This document shows positions 35,702-42,609 of a DNA stretch of 64,000 nt, one piece after another; the stretch's first letter is position 1; each line of letters begins with the position of its first letter. The DNA comes from Bacteroidaceae bacterium (GTDB lineage: Bacteria; Bacteroidota; Bacteroidia; Bacteroidales; Bacteroidaceae), in contig JAGCPY010000061.1 in NCBI GenBank assembly GCA_017965425.1, positions 20,352-84,351 of the forward strand. The letters are read 5' to 3'. Under the pieces are notes generated by a model. The model did no database searches. It saw only the letters and a program-made list of their open reading frames with translations, and was not told where the DNA came from. The position numbers and the translations under genes are program-made.

Positions 35702-36628
35702 TTATTTATTGCAATGATTGAAGAAGTCGATGGCTTCGAGTTCTTTGCGAAGCTGCACTTCCTCCTCGGGCGTAACGTTTTGGAAGGGTGTGCGGTTGGG
35801 TCCGAGGTCAAGTCCGATGAGCTTCATGATGCGCTTTCCGCCCACGATATTGCCACGGAAGTGAACGATGACGTCGATGACATCCTGTGCGTAGTTCTGC
35901 AGTTCGCGAGCCTTCTCGAGGTCGCCTGCCGCCCATGCTTCCTGTATGCCTACGAGGCAACGGCCGTTGTAGTTGGTGGTGCCTCCGATGCCACCCTGTG
36001 CACCGCCCATGGCGAGGCATGGAAGGATGGTCTCGTCCTGACCATGGAGCATATCGAACTTTCCGTCTTTATAACGGCGGCATCTGTTGTACTCGTAGAG
36101 GCTCTCGAAGGTATATTTGATGCCGGCGAAGTTGGGGATGCGCCCATCGACAGCGCCGAGGAAGTCGTACATGGAGAGGAACGCGCCGTTGAAGGCGGGG
36201 ATATGGTAGAAATAGAAGGGCAGTTGTGGTGCTCCACAGGCGATTTCCTCGCAATATTTTGCGAGTTCCTCGATACGGCCAACCTTAGGGAAGGGAGGTG
36301 CCATGGCACCGATTCCGAAAGCTCCGATAGCCTGAGCGTGCTCGGCCAGTTTACGGCTGCTGCGCACACAAGTGCTGCCGACATGCACGATGACTTTGAA
36401 GTCGTCCAACGCCTTTGTAGCGTCCATCCAAGCCTCTGCGATCTGCTTGCGCTCGTCCTCGGTCAGCATATAGCCTTCGCCGCTGGAACCATTGATAAAC
36501 ACGCCTTTAAGTCCGTTGCGATGCAACAAAGCAGCGTATTCGGGGATGATGGAGAGATTGATGCTGCCATCGGCGTGCATCGGAGTAAAGGGGGCGTCGA
36601 TGAGGCCCTTGATTTTCTCGAACTTCAT
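35702..36628 (-). CDS. nanA: N-acetylneuraminate lyase
   Basis: 308 residues of the DapA/NanA class I aldolase family. GSSGEGYMLT at 48-57 is the carboxylate loop, YHIP with Y141 supplies the catalytic Tyr, and K171 in FAGIKYTF is the Schiff-base Lys. Cleaves sialic acid to ManNAc and pyruvate. The context with the symporter/mutarotase and epimerase supports NanA over dihydrodipicolinate synthase. First gene of the operon, with a well-formed promoter upstream. Confidence 0.94.
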   Translation of the reverse strand: MKFEKIKGLIDAPFTPMHADGSINLSIIPEYAALLHRNGLKGVFINGSSGEGYMLTEDERKQIAEAWMDATKALDDFKVIVHVGSTCVRSSRKLAEHAQAIGAFGIGAMAPPFPKVGRIEELAKYCEEIACGAPQLPFYFYHIPAFNGAFLSMYDFLGAVDGRIPNFAGIKYTFESLYEYNRCRRYKDGKFDMLHGQDETILPCLAMGGAQGGIGGTTNYNGRCLVGIQEAWAAGDLEKARELQNYAQDVIDVIVHFRGNIVGGKRIMKLIGLDLGPNRTPFQNVTPEEEVQLRKELEAIDFFNHCNK

Positions 36629-36672
36629 AGGTTTTCAGTTTTTAGTTAGTCTTAGGTTTGCTTATTTCGGCA

Positions 36673-36704
36673 CAAAGATACATTCATTTCCTGAAACGAC
36701 CAAA
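36673..36704 (-). promoter_or_regulatory. Promoter of the nan operon
   Basis: On the minus strand TTTG (36704-36701), a 20-bp spacer and TATCTTTG (36680-36673), a full Bacteroidota promoter. The -7 box is 45 bp from the nanA ATG. Confidence 0.65.
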
Positions 36705-36760
36705 TTTTAACGGGCAGGAATGTGTAAAAAACCGTTAAAGCGGCGCAATTGCTTCGGAAC

Positions 36761-36967
36761 GTGACTTTGTGACATGTGACTTTGTGACATTAAGGACTTC
36801 CCGACATCGAAAAAAGGTTCTCGCAGCATACGGCACTACCAACGTACCATAAAACTGCTAAGATATAAGTTATTATTATATATGATATAATAATAAAATT
36901 CTATTCCAACTCTTTTTCCCACTATTGGAACCCCTTAATGTCACAAAGTCACATGTCACAAAGTCAC
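36761..36967. repeat. 207-bp element with 35-bp perfect inverted ends
   Basis: 36761-36795 and 36933-36967 are exact reverse complements. Each arm contains GTGACTTTGTGACAT twice in tandem. The 137-bp interior includes a perfect 12-bp AT palindrome (36870-36881 with 36885-36896, 3-nt loop). No coding capacity. Confidence 0.92.
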
Positions 36968-37010
36968 AGCGGAGAGAATGTGTCGTGGTGTGCAAAATGC
37001 AGCACTATTA

Positions 37011-37042
37011 TTTGGCCGTCTCGAAGGAAAGCCGTATCTTTG
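37011..37042 (+). promoter_or_regulatory. Promoter of the queuosine operon
   Basis: TTTG at 37011-37014, a 20-bp spacer and TATCTTTG at 37035-37042, an ideal Bacteroidota promoter. Transcription should begin near 37049, just before the riboswitch. Confidence 0.7.
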
Positions 37043-37055
37043 CAACCGCAAACCG

Positions 37056-37095
37056 CAGGGGTATCCCAGACCACCCCCTATAACAAAACAAGGAA
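37056..37095 (+). ncRNA. preQ1-I riboswitch
   Basis: CAGGGG (37056-37061) pairs with CCCCTA-type bases near 37075-37080 to form P1; the loop is C-rich. The tail TATAACAAAACAAGGA (37079-37094) is nearly identical to the A-rich tail of the Thermoanaerobacter tengcongensis preQ1-I aptamer. The AAGG at its end would be held in the pseudoknot, 4-5 nt before the ATG at 37098, pointing to translational control. The downstream genes (VUT-family transporter, queC) fit. Confidence 0.85.
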
Positions 37096-37097
37096 TT

Positions 37098-37769
37098 ATG
37101 AATAGAAAAGAACCTGTGAGCGTAACGTTCATGTTGCTCGGCGTCACGTTCTGCGTTTGCCTCATCCTGGCAAACCTCTTGGCAACCAAACAAATCCAAT
37201 TCGGTCCGTTGAATCTAACGGCAGGCGTACTGGTCTTCCCCATCTCGTATGTGGTAAACGACTGCATCACAGAAGTGTGGGGCTATCGTCGCGCCAAACT
37301 CATCATCTGGACGGGTTTCGTGATGAACTTCGCCTTCGTGCTGCTGGCATGGCTGGCCGACCTCATTCCGGGTGCACCCTACTGGACGAACCAAGAAGGA
37401 TTCCACGCCCTGTTCGGCCTGGCACCGCGCGTGGCATTGGCATCGTTTGCCGCCTTCATCGTGGGGTCATTGCTGAATGCCTACGTGATGAGCGTGATGA
37501 AAATTCGCGACAAAGGACGTCGTTTCTCACTGCGTGCCATCGCCTCGACCATCGCCGGTGAACTCTCCGATTCGCTCATCTTCTTCCCCATCGCACTGGG
37601 CGGCATTGTCCCTAAAGAGAACCTTTTACTGATGATCGTCAGCCAGGTCGTTGTCAAGACGCTATACGAAGTGGTCATGCTACCCGTTACCATCCGCGTC
37701 GTGGCATGGCTGAAACGAACCGAGGGTGTGGACGTTTACGATGACGGCATCCATTACAGCGTGATATAA
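37098..37769 (+). CDS. VUT-family queuosine-precursor transporter (YhhQ-like)
   Basis: 223 residues from the ATG at 37098; the in-frame extension to 36978 runs through the riboswitch and is rejected. About six membrane helices. VFPISYVVNDCITEVWGYRRAK is the family hallmark, and GELSDSLIFFPIAL is the second conserved block. YhhQ imports preQ0/preQ1 in E. coli. The preQ1 riboswitch directly upstream and queC downstream support the same job. Confidence 0.93.
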   Translation: MNRKEPVSVTFMLLGVTFCVCLILANLLATKQIQFGPLNLTAGVLVFPISYVVNDCITEVWGYRRAKLIIWTGFVMNFAFVLLAWLADLIPGAPYWTNQEGFHALFGLAPRVALASFAAFIVGSLLNAYVMSVMKIRDKGRRFSLRAIASTIAGELSDSLIFFPIALGGIVPKENLLLMIVSQVVVKTLYEVVMLPVTIRVVAWLKRTEGVDVYDDGIHYSVI

Positions 37770-37897
37770 GCATAAGAATAATCTTTACTCATATATCACC
37801 TGGGCAAGACTCTTAAAAGAGCGAGGCAAGACTCATAAGACATCGGATGAGTCACAGAAACAAGCACCTTTCATCTGACATATAAGACAAGAAAATC

Positions 37898-38614
37898 ATG
37901 AAACCAATGAATAAAGAGACCGCCTTGGTGGTGTTCAGCGGCGGTCAGGATTCGACGACGTGTCTGTTCTGGGCACTGAAACATTTCAAGCAAGTGGTCG
38001 CACTGACCTTCATTTACGGTCAAAAACACGTGCTGGAAGTGGAAAAAGCCCGTGAAATAGCAGCCATAGCAGGCGAAGTGGCCCGCAAAAACGGCCTGAA
38101 CGAGGGCGGAGGCGACGTAGAATGGCACCAGATGGACGTCTCGTTCATTGGGCATCTCGGTCGCAATTCACTCACAGACAGCACGATTACGATGGACCAA
38201 GAGAAGCCCGCCGATGGCCCTCCGAACACGTTTGTGCCCGGCCGCAACCTGTTTTTCCTATCGATAGCAGCCGTTTTTGCCCGCGAAAGGGGTATCAACC
38301 ATCTTGTCACAGGCGTCTCGCAAACCGATTACAGCGGCTATCCCGACTGCCGCGATGCCTTCATCAAAGCATTGAACGTCAGCTTGAACCTGGGCATGGA
38401 CGAGCAGTTCGTCATCCACACGCCTCTCATGTGGATAGACAAGGCGCAGACGTGGGCAAAAGCAGACAGAATGGGCGTCTTCGACCTCGTACGCTACAAG
38501 ACGCTCACCTGCTATAACAGCATCCCTGGCGACGGATGCGGACACTGCCCGGCCTGCAAACTCAGAAGAGAGGGGTTGGAACAATATTTAAAGCGGAACA
38601 AGAGCATATTTTGA
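37898..38614 (+). CDS. queC: 7-cyano-7-deazaguanine synthase
   Basis: 238 residues. The ATP pyrophosphatase loop is [14 protein letters not shown] at 14-27, and the Zn-binding cysteines are in [19 protein letters not shown] near the C-terminus. Converts 7-carboxy-7-deazaguanine to preQ0. It lies 128 bp after the transporter, presumably on the riboswitch-controlled transcript. queD, queE and queF are not in this stretch. The start could also be the second Met ([10 protein letters not shown]). Confidence 0.95.
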   Translation: MKPMNKETALVVFSGGQDSTTCLFWALKHFKQVVALTFIYGQKHVLEVEKAREIAAIAGEVARKNGLNEGGGDVEWHQMDVSFIGHLGRNSLTDSTITMDQEKPADGPPNTFVPGRNLFFLSIAAVFARERGINHLVTGVSQTDYSGYPDCRDAFIKALNVSLNLGMDEQFVIHTPLMWIDKAQTWAKADRMGVFDLVRYKTLTCYNSIPGDGCGHCPACKLRREGLEQYLKRNKSIF

Positions 38615-38617
38615 ATA

Positions 38618-39535
38618 ATGGCACAAAAGTTTGAAATACAGATACTTGGATGTGGCTCTGCACTACCCACGAGGAAACATTTTCCAACGTGTCAAGTAGT
38701 GAACCTGCGAGATAAACTCATCCTCATCGATTGTGGCGAAGGTGCACAATTGCAATGGCGCTATACAGGGTTGAATTGGCAGCGCATCACCCACATCCTG
38801 CTGTCTCACGCCCATGGCGACCACGTCTTTGGCTTGCCAGGCCTCCTCTCCACAATGGGCTTGCTTGGACGAACTCAGCCACTATTTATCCATGGTCCTT
38901 CTAATTTGCAGACCTATTTGGAGTTTATGAAAGCTCATTTTTTCGCCGACATCGACTATGAAATCCAGTTTCATGCTATAGATACGACGCAACACGCCCT
39001 CATTTTCCAAGACCGCTCGATGGAAATTTGGTCGTTGCCTTTAAAGCACCGTTTACCTTGTTGTGGTTACCTCATTAAAGAGAAGCCTGAACAGCGACAT
39101 ATACGACGAGAAATGATTGATTTCTATGGCATTCCACTATGGGCCATCAACAACATCAAAGCAGGTCAAGATTGGACGACAGCAGAAGGGGAAATCATTC
39201 CAAACAACCTCCTCACCACCCCACCCTCCCCCGTGCGCAGCTATGCCTACTGCTCTGATACAAGCCCAGTTATGGAACTAACGAAGTGGTGCGAAGGAGT
39301 CGATTTGATGTACCACGAAGCCACCTACGCAGAAACAGAATCCAGCCTCGCAGTGAAATACAGCCACAGCACGACACGTCAGGCAGCCCAAATCGCCAAG
39401 GAAGCCCATGCCAAGCGTCTGCTCATCGGACACTATTCCTCTCGATATGAAAATGAAAATTTGCTTTTACAAGAGGCTCAAGAAGTCTTTTCTGACACCA
39501 TTTTGGCTCATGAAGGACTGCGTATAACACCATAA
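38618..39535 (+). CDS. rnz: Ribonuclease Z
   Basis: 305 residues. The N-terminal GCGSALPTRKHFPTCQVV, metal motif LSHAHGDHVFGLPGLL, SLPLKHRLPCCGYLI (exosite side) and the C-terminal YHEATY, HSTTRQAAQIAKEA and IGHYSSRY are all intact. Removes 3' trailers from pre-tRNA. Starts 3 bp after the queC stop, so co-transcription is likely. A C-rich stretch near 39215 encodes TTPPSPVRSYAYCS. Confidence 0.95.
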   Translation: MAQKFEIQILGCGSALPTRKHFPTCQVVNLRDKLILIDCGEGAQLQWRYTGLNWQRITHILLSHAHGDHVFGLPGLLSTMGLLGRTQPLFIHGPSNLQTYLEFMKAHFFADIDYEIQFHAIDTTQHALIFQDRSMEIWSLPLKHRLPCCGYLIKEKPEQRHIRREMIDFYGIPLWAINNIKAGQDWTTAEGEIIPNNLLTTPPSPVRSYAYCSDTSPVMELTKWCEGVDLMYHEATYAETESSLAVKYSHSTTRQAAQIAKEAHAKRLLIGHYSSRYENENLLLQEAQEVFSDTILAHEGLRITP

Positions 39536-39567
39536 AAGCAAAAATATTGTGTTTTTTTACGAAAAAA

Positions 39568-39599
39568 TTTGTGAGAACCAAGAAAAAGACCTATATTTG
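39568..39599 (+). promoter_or_regulatory. Promoter of the small secreted protein gene
   Basis: TTTG at 39568-39571, a 20-bp spacer and TATATTTG at 39592-39599, with the ATG at 39628. Confidence 0.65.
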
Positions 39600-39627
39600 C
39601 CAACGGAAAATAAAAGAAACGTAGCGT

Positions 39628-39933
39628 ATGAAGAAAAAATATCTCATCTTGGCACTTGTCGCCATACTTGTTCCTCTGCCCATTTTCGCCAATGAAGACG
39701 GTGAAAATGAAGGTATTGAGCAAGAATTGGCTACCGTGAGAATTAGCGTGAATGGGACGCAGATCCACATCACGGGTGCCATGGGTAAAACGTTGGAAAT
39801 CTATGATGTCTTAGGCGTAAGAGTAGGCACTATTAAGATTGACAGCGAAGAAAAAACACTCAATCTTAACCTGAAACGTGGATGCTATATCCTCAAATTG
39901 GAAAAAGTCGTCCGTAAAGTCTCGATAAAGTAA
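39628..39933 (+). CDS. Small secreted protein with a sorting-domain-like C-terminus
   Basis: 101 residues. The signal peptide (MKKKYLILALVAILVPLPIFA) is followed by an acidic stretch, then about 70 residues that look like a type A C-terminal sorting/adhesion domain: VRISVNGTQIHITGAMGKTLEIYDVLGVRV, ending GCYILKLEKVVRKVSIK. Almost nothing else is present, so the protein is essentially a signal peptide plus a C-terminal domain. It has its own promoter and a following terminator. Function unknown; T9SS cargo status is inference. Confidence 0.75.
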   Translation: MKKKYLILALVAILVPLPIFANEDGENEGIEQELATVRISVNGTQIHITGAMGKTLEIYDVLGVRVGTIKIDSEEKTLNLNLKRGCYILKLEKVVRKVSIK

Positions 39934-39995
39934 TCCACTTCACCACATTTCAAATCACACCACTTTGTCAAACCACATACCATCATAAGAACACT

Positions 39996-40024
39996 AAGGG
40001 TCGGAATCCTCTTCCGGCCCTTTT
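39996..40024 (+). terminator. Rho-independent terminator
   Basis: AAGGGTCGGAA (39996-40006) pairs with TTCCGGCCCTT (40012-40022) with one G-T pair and a 5-nt loop, then TT. It separates the small secreted gene from the next gene, whose ATG is 21 bp further on. Confidence 0.7.
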
Positions 40025-40042
40025 CAGAAACCAACTCAACAC

Positions 40043-40483
40043 ATGAAACCCACCCAGCAAACCCTCCAGCAAATCGAACGTGCCATCCGTAAAGTGACCA
40101 TCAAGTTCCCGCAAGACGCAGATGCAGTGCTCACAGACATCCACCTTCAAGTGAAACCAGACAGTGGTGAATTGCTGGCTTTCGACGATGAGATGAACGA
40201 ACTCACACGCATTGTCGTTGACCAATGGCTGGAACCCACCGAGGAAGACCTCTACCAAGCAGCTGCCACCATCATCAAACAGGTACTGGGTACAATGCGT
40301 GAGGAACTGGAACACATGAGCATCCTGCGCCCCTACTCTTTTGTGCTGATGGGTGAAGACCAGGAAACAATCTGCGACCTCTATCTCGTCGATGATGACA
40401 ATCTTATCCTTGACACCGAATTGCTGAAAGGTTTGGATAAAGAGCTGGACGAATTCCTGGCCAAACTAATGAAGGATAATTAA
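40043..40483 (+). CDS. Conserved hypothetical protein
   Basis: 146 residues, acidic and soluble, with no signal peptide or membrane segment. An amphipathic helical start (TQQTLQQIERAIRKVTIKFP) is followed by mixed alpha/beta sequence and an acidic helical end (LLKGLDKELDEFLAKLMKDN). Strong codon structure and flanking terminators support a real gene. No family recognised. It starts right after a terminator, so a promoter must overlap that hairpin or readthrough occurs. Confidence 0.8.
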   Translation: MKPTQQTLQQIERAIRKVTIKFPQDADAVLTDIHLQVKPDSGELLAFDDEMNELTRIVVDQWLEPTEEDLYQAAATIIKQVLGTMREELEHMSILRPYSFVLMGEDQETICDLYLVDDDNLILDTELLKGLDKELDEFLAKLMKDN

Positions 40484-40520
40484 GTATTCTCCCTCTTCCC
40501 TCAACGAATGAGACGAAAAA

Positions 40521-40560
40521 AGGACGGCCTTAAAGGGTAGGTCGTCCTGAGATTCTTTTA
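40521..40560. terminator. Bidirectional terminator
   Basis: AGGACGGCCT (40521-40530) pairs with AGGTCGTCCT (40539-40548) with one G-T pair. A run of six A's precedes the stem and TTCTTTTA follows it, serving the convergent genes on either side. Confidence 0.65.
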
Positions 40561-40576
40561 TAATGCAGCGATAGCC

Positions 40577-41068
40577 TCAACGTTCATGCTGTGGGCGAGA
40601 ACCTTCGTGAAACTTATCCTTTCCCCATTTTCCACCTCGCTGACCTTGCACCATGCGACGGTGGAAATCATCCTCTGCCGACATGACTTTAAAAACTTTT
40701 TCAGCTGGCACTGTCTTGAGGATACGTTTGTAGTAGCTCTCCTCTAACTGTGCCATTTCAACCTGTAGTTTTTTGATTTTCAATATTGTGCTTGCATAAG
40801 CATCAGAATCGCCCTTCGCGTCTTTCTTCAACTGGTGGATTTGCTTGCCCATCTTGCGCTGCGACGCGCGCATCTCGTTATAGAGCGGGAAAAACGCCTT
40901 AGCCTCTTCAGACGTCAGATTAGCAGCCTTCGTCAGCGACTCCTCCACCATCTGCTGAAACTTCTGAGGGTCAAAGCGTGGGCCGCCTTTTCGTTCATGA
41001 GGTTGTGCCCATGCGCCTATAGAAAGCGTTGCCATGAGCAACAAAAATAGCATCTTTTTCATAGTCAT
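40577..41068 (-). CDS. Spy/CpxP-like periplasmic helical protein
   Basis: 163 residues with a signal peptide ending GAWAQ. The mature part is charged and helical: FDPQKFQQMVEESLTKAANLTSEEAKAFFPLYNEMRAS, then LKIKKLQVEMAQLEESYYKRILKTVPAEKVFKVMSAEDDFHRRM. This LTxEEAxxFxPLYNE pattern is frequent in Bacteroidota genes that travel with ECF sigma factors and resembles Spy/CpxP chaperone-like proteins. Third gene of the sigma unit, 20 bp after the anti-sigma-like gene. Role in envelope stress is inferred. Confidence 0.82.
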   Translation of the reverse strand: MTMKKMLFLLLMATLSIGAWAQPHERKGGPRFDPQKFQQMVEESLTKAANLTSEEAKAFFPLYNEMRASQRKMGKQIHQLKKDAKGDSDAYASTILKIKKLQVEMAQLEESYYKRILKTVPAEKVFKVMSAEDDFHRRMVQGQRGGKWGKDKFHEGSRPQHER

Positions 41069-41087
41069 GTAAATTTAAGTGCGTCCG

Positions 41088-41462
41088 TTAATACGCCTCT
41101 GTGAGATAGTAGGCAATCTTGTTATTGTCAAGCAGTTCGTAGTCAAGGACATCGTCCAGATTCTCGTCGTTAAACACAAACTCCGTAGCATCCATCGATG
41201 CATCCATGACAGGCTGATGCAGATAAAGATAAGCGCCCGCGCCTATGCACACACCCACAAAAACGGCAGCTGCTGCATAGCGGACAATACGGCGGAACAG
41301 ATTTAATCGTTCCACCTTTGAAGCCTCGTGCACAGGCGATGTCAACCTTTCACGCTCCATTCGTTCCATCAACCGGCTGGTGAAGCTTTCAAAGTAGCCG
41401 TCAGGCGTTTGGAACGGGTTGCGTCCTGTGTCGTGCTGTCGTATGAGTTCTTCTTCTTTCAT
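41088..41462 (-). CDS. Putative anti-sigma factor, single-pass membrane protein
   Basis: 124 residues. A charged cytoplasmic N-terminus with NPFQTPDGYFESFTSRLMERM, one helix at about 60-80 (YAAAAVFVGVCIGAGAYLYL) and an acidic periplasmic end. The NPFxxPxGYFE block is common in small proteins encoded next to Bacteroidota ECF sigma genes. Position directly after the sigma gene supports an anti-sigma role; no zinc-binding anti-sigma motif is visible. Confidence 0.75.
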   Translation of the reverse strand: MKEEELIRQHDTGRNPFQTPDGYFESFTSRLMERMERERLTSPVHEASKVERLNLFRRIVRYAAAAVFVGVCIGAGAYLYLHQPVMDASMDATEFVFNDENLDDVLDYELLDNNKIAYYLTEAY

Positions 41463-41509
41463 TTTTTTATGTTTTATCTGATTCTAAGACCCATAAGCGA
41501 GTCAAAGGT

Positions 41510-42061
41510 TTAATCGTGTTGGTGGAAAAAGTCTGAAATCTTCCTGACGGCATGATGATATGAGGCTTTCAGAGCCCCAACGCTGGTTCCAAGAAGGTCA
41601 CTCATATCTTCATATTTCATCTCATCAAAATACTTTAGGTTGAAGACTTGACGTTGCTTGTCTGGCAACTGTGCAATAGCCTCCTGCAACTGTCTTTCCG
41701 TCTCGTCACCGTCAAAGTAAGGGTCGCTTTCCAAACGCGCAGCCACGCCCACAGCAGCATCATCGTCCAAACTCAGCGACTGACGCTTGCGTTCGAGAAA
41801 ATTTAACGTTTCATTACTGGCAATTCTAAACAACCACGTTGAAAGACGTGCCTCGCCACGAAAACCGTCCAAGCCCGTCCACGCCTTGATGAACGAGTTC
41901 TGTAGCACATCATCAGCATCATCATGCGAAAACACCATACGCCGAATCTGCCAATAGAGCTGCTCTTTGAAGTGATCCACCAATACCGTGAAAGCCTGCT
42001 CGCGACGATTCTCGTCACGCAATTGTTCCACCACTTGCTGTTCGTTCCACGCCCTGTTCAT
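41510..42061 (-). CDS. ECF-type RNA polymerase sigma factor
   Basis: 183 residues from the ATG at 42061 (MNRAWNEQQVVEQLRDENRR); the frame runs 7 codons further to a TTG. Region 2 is FTVLVDHFKEQLYWQIRRMVFSHDDADDVLQNSFIKAW with FRGEARLSTWLFRIASNETLNFLERK, and region 4 is ALPDKQRQVF-like (QLPDKQRQVFNLKYFDEMKYEDMSDLLGTSVGALKASYHHAVRKI). Group 4 sigma-70. Followed by an anti-sigma-like gene and a Spy-like gene. A TACTTTTG box lies about 94 bp upstream. Confidence 0.94.
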   Translation of the reverse strand: MNRAWNEQQVVEQLRDENRREQAFTVLVDHFKEQLYWQIRRMVFSHDDADDVLQNSFIKAWTGLDGFRGEARLSTWLFRIASNETLNFLERKRQSLSLDDDAAVGVAARLESDPYFDGDETERQLQEAIAQLPDKQRQVFNLKYFDEMKYEDMSDLLGTSVGALKASYHHAVRKISDFFHQHD

Positions 42062-42154
42062 TTTTTCCGTCAGACGTTTCAAAAAAAGACCCTTTTTCGA
42101 TGAAAAAGTTTAATTGTTTGTACCAATCAGATACTTCTTGGCTTTTTGTTCGTG

Positions 42155-42162
42155 CAAAAGTA
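42155..42162 (-). promoter_or_regulatory. Promoter -7 box of the sigma-factor unit
   Basis: TACTTTTG on the minus strand, a TAnnTTTG match 94 bp ahead of the ATG at 42061, divergent from the DUF486 gene. Confidence 0.4.
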
Positions 42163-42184
42163 CGTTTTTTTCGTGAAAAAGCAG

Positions 42185-42192
42185 TAACTTTG
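42185..42192 (+). promoter_or_regulatory. Promoter -7 box of the DUF486 gene
   Basis: TAACTTTG on the plus strand, 47 bp before the ATG at 42240. Confidence 0.45.
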
Positions 42193-42239
42193 CAACCGAT
42201 TTTTAAGGAAAAGCAGTAAAATAGTCGCAATTGTCCATC

Positions 42240-42605
42240 ATGCCTGCCCTTCAAACCATCCTTCTATTATTAGCCAGCAACGTCTTCATGACCTTTGCAT
42301 GGTATGGCCATCTACGCCTCCAACAAGCAGGCATCAGCACACATTGGCCACTTATCGCCGTTATCGCCTTTTCATGGAGCATCGCCTTCATCGAATATTG
42401 CTTTGCCGTACCTGCCAACCGCATTGGGTTCATGGGGAACGGAGGACCTTTTACACTCGTGCAGTTGAAAGTCATTCAGGAAGTGATTTCCCTCAGCATT
42501 TTCACGGTCATTGTCGGCTTCCTTTTCCAGGGGCAAGGTCTTCATTGGAACCATCTCGCCGCCTTTATTTGCCTCGTCCTCGCCGTCTATTTTGTCTTCA
42601 AGTAA
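42240..42605 (+). CDS. DUF486/DMT-superfamily small membrane protein
   Basis: 121 residues from the ATG at 42240 (the frame opens at a TTG 9 bp earlier). Four membrane helices. LLLLASNVFMTFAWYGHL, AFSWSIAFIEYCFAVPANRIG and FTLVQLKVIQEVISLSIFTVI are the DUF486 hallmarks. The length matches the family. Transport substrate unknown. It converges on the TonB receptor gene, with 4 bp between the stops. Confidence 0.9.
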   Translation: MPALQTILLLLASNVFMTFAWYGHLRLQQAGISTHWPLIAVIAFSWSIAFIEYCFAVPANRIGFMGNGGPFTLVQLKVIQEVISLSIFTVIVGFLFQGQGLHWNHLAAFICLVLAVYFVFK

Positions 42606-42609
42606 AAAA

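Larger units (their letters stand above)
36629..37097. other. 469-bp divergent region between nanA and the queuosine operon
   Basis: Holds the nan promoter (minus), a 207-bp structure with 35-bp perfect inverted ends and an internal AT-rich palindrome, then the promoter and preQ1 riboswitch of the plus-strand genes. No ORF is supported. Confidence 0.8.

Noticed and set aside
35714-36649. 311-codon plus-strand ORF
   Set aside because: Antisense of nanA, whose catalytic residues are intact.
36978-37097. Longer start for the VUT-family transporter
   Set aside because: This stretch is the promoter and preQ1 riboswitch; the start at 37098 is the normal family N-terminus.
37803-37834. Direct repeat GGCAAGACTC, two copies 22 bp apart before queC
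   Set aside because: Only two 10-bp copies in a short spacer; no further structure or known motif.
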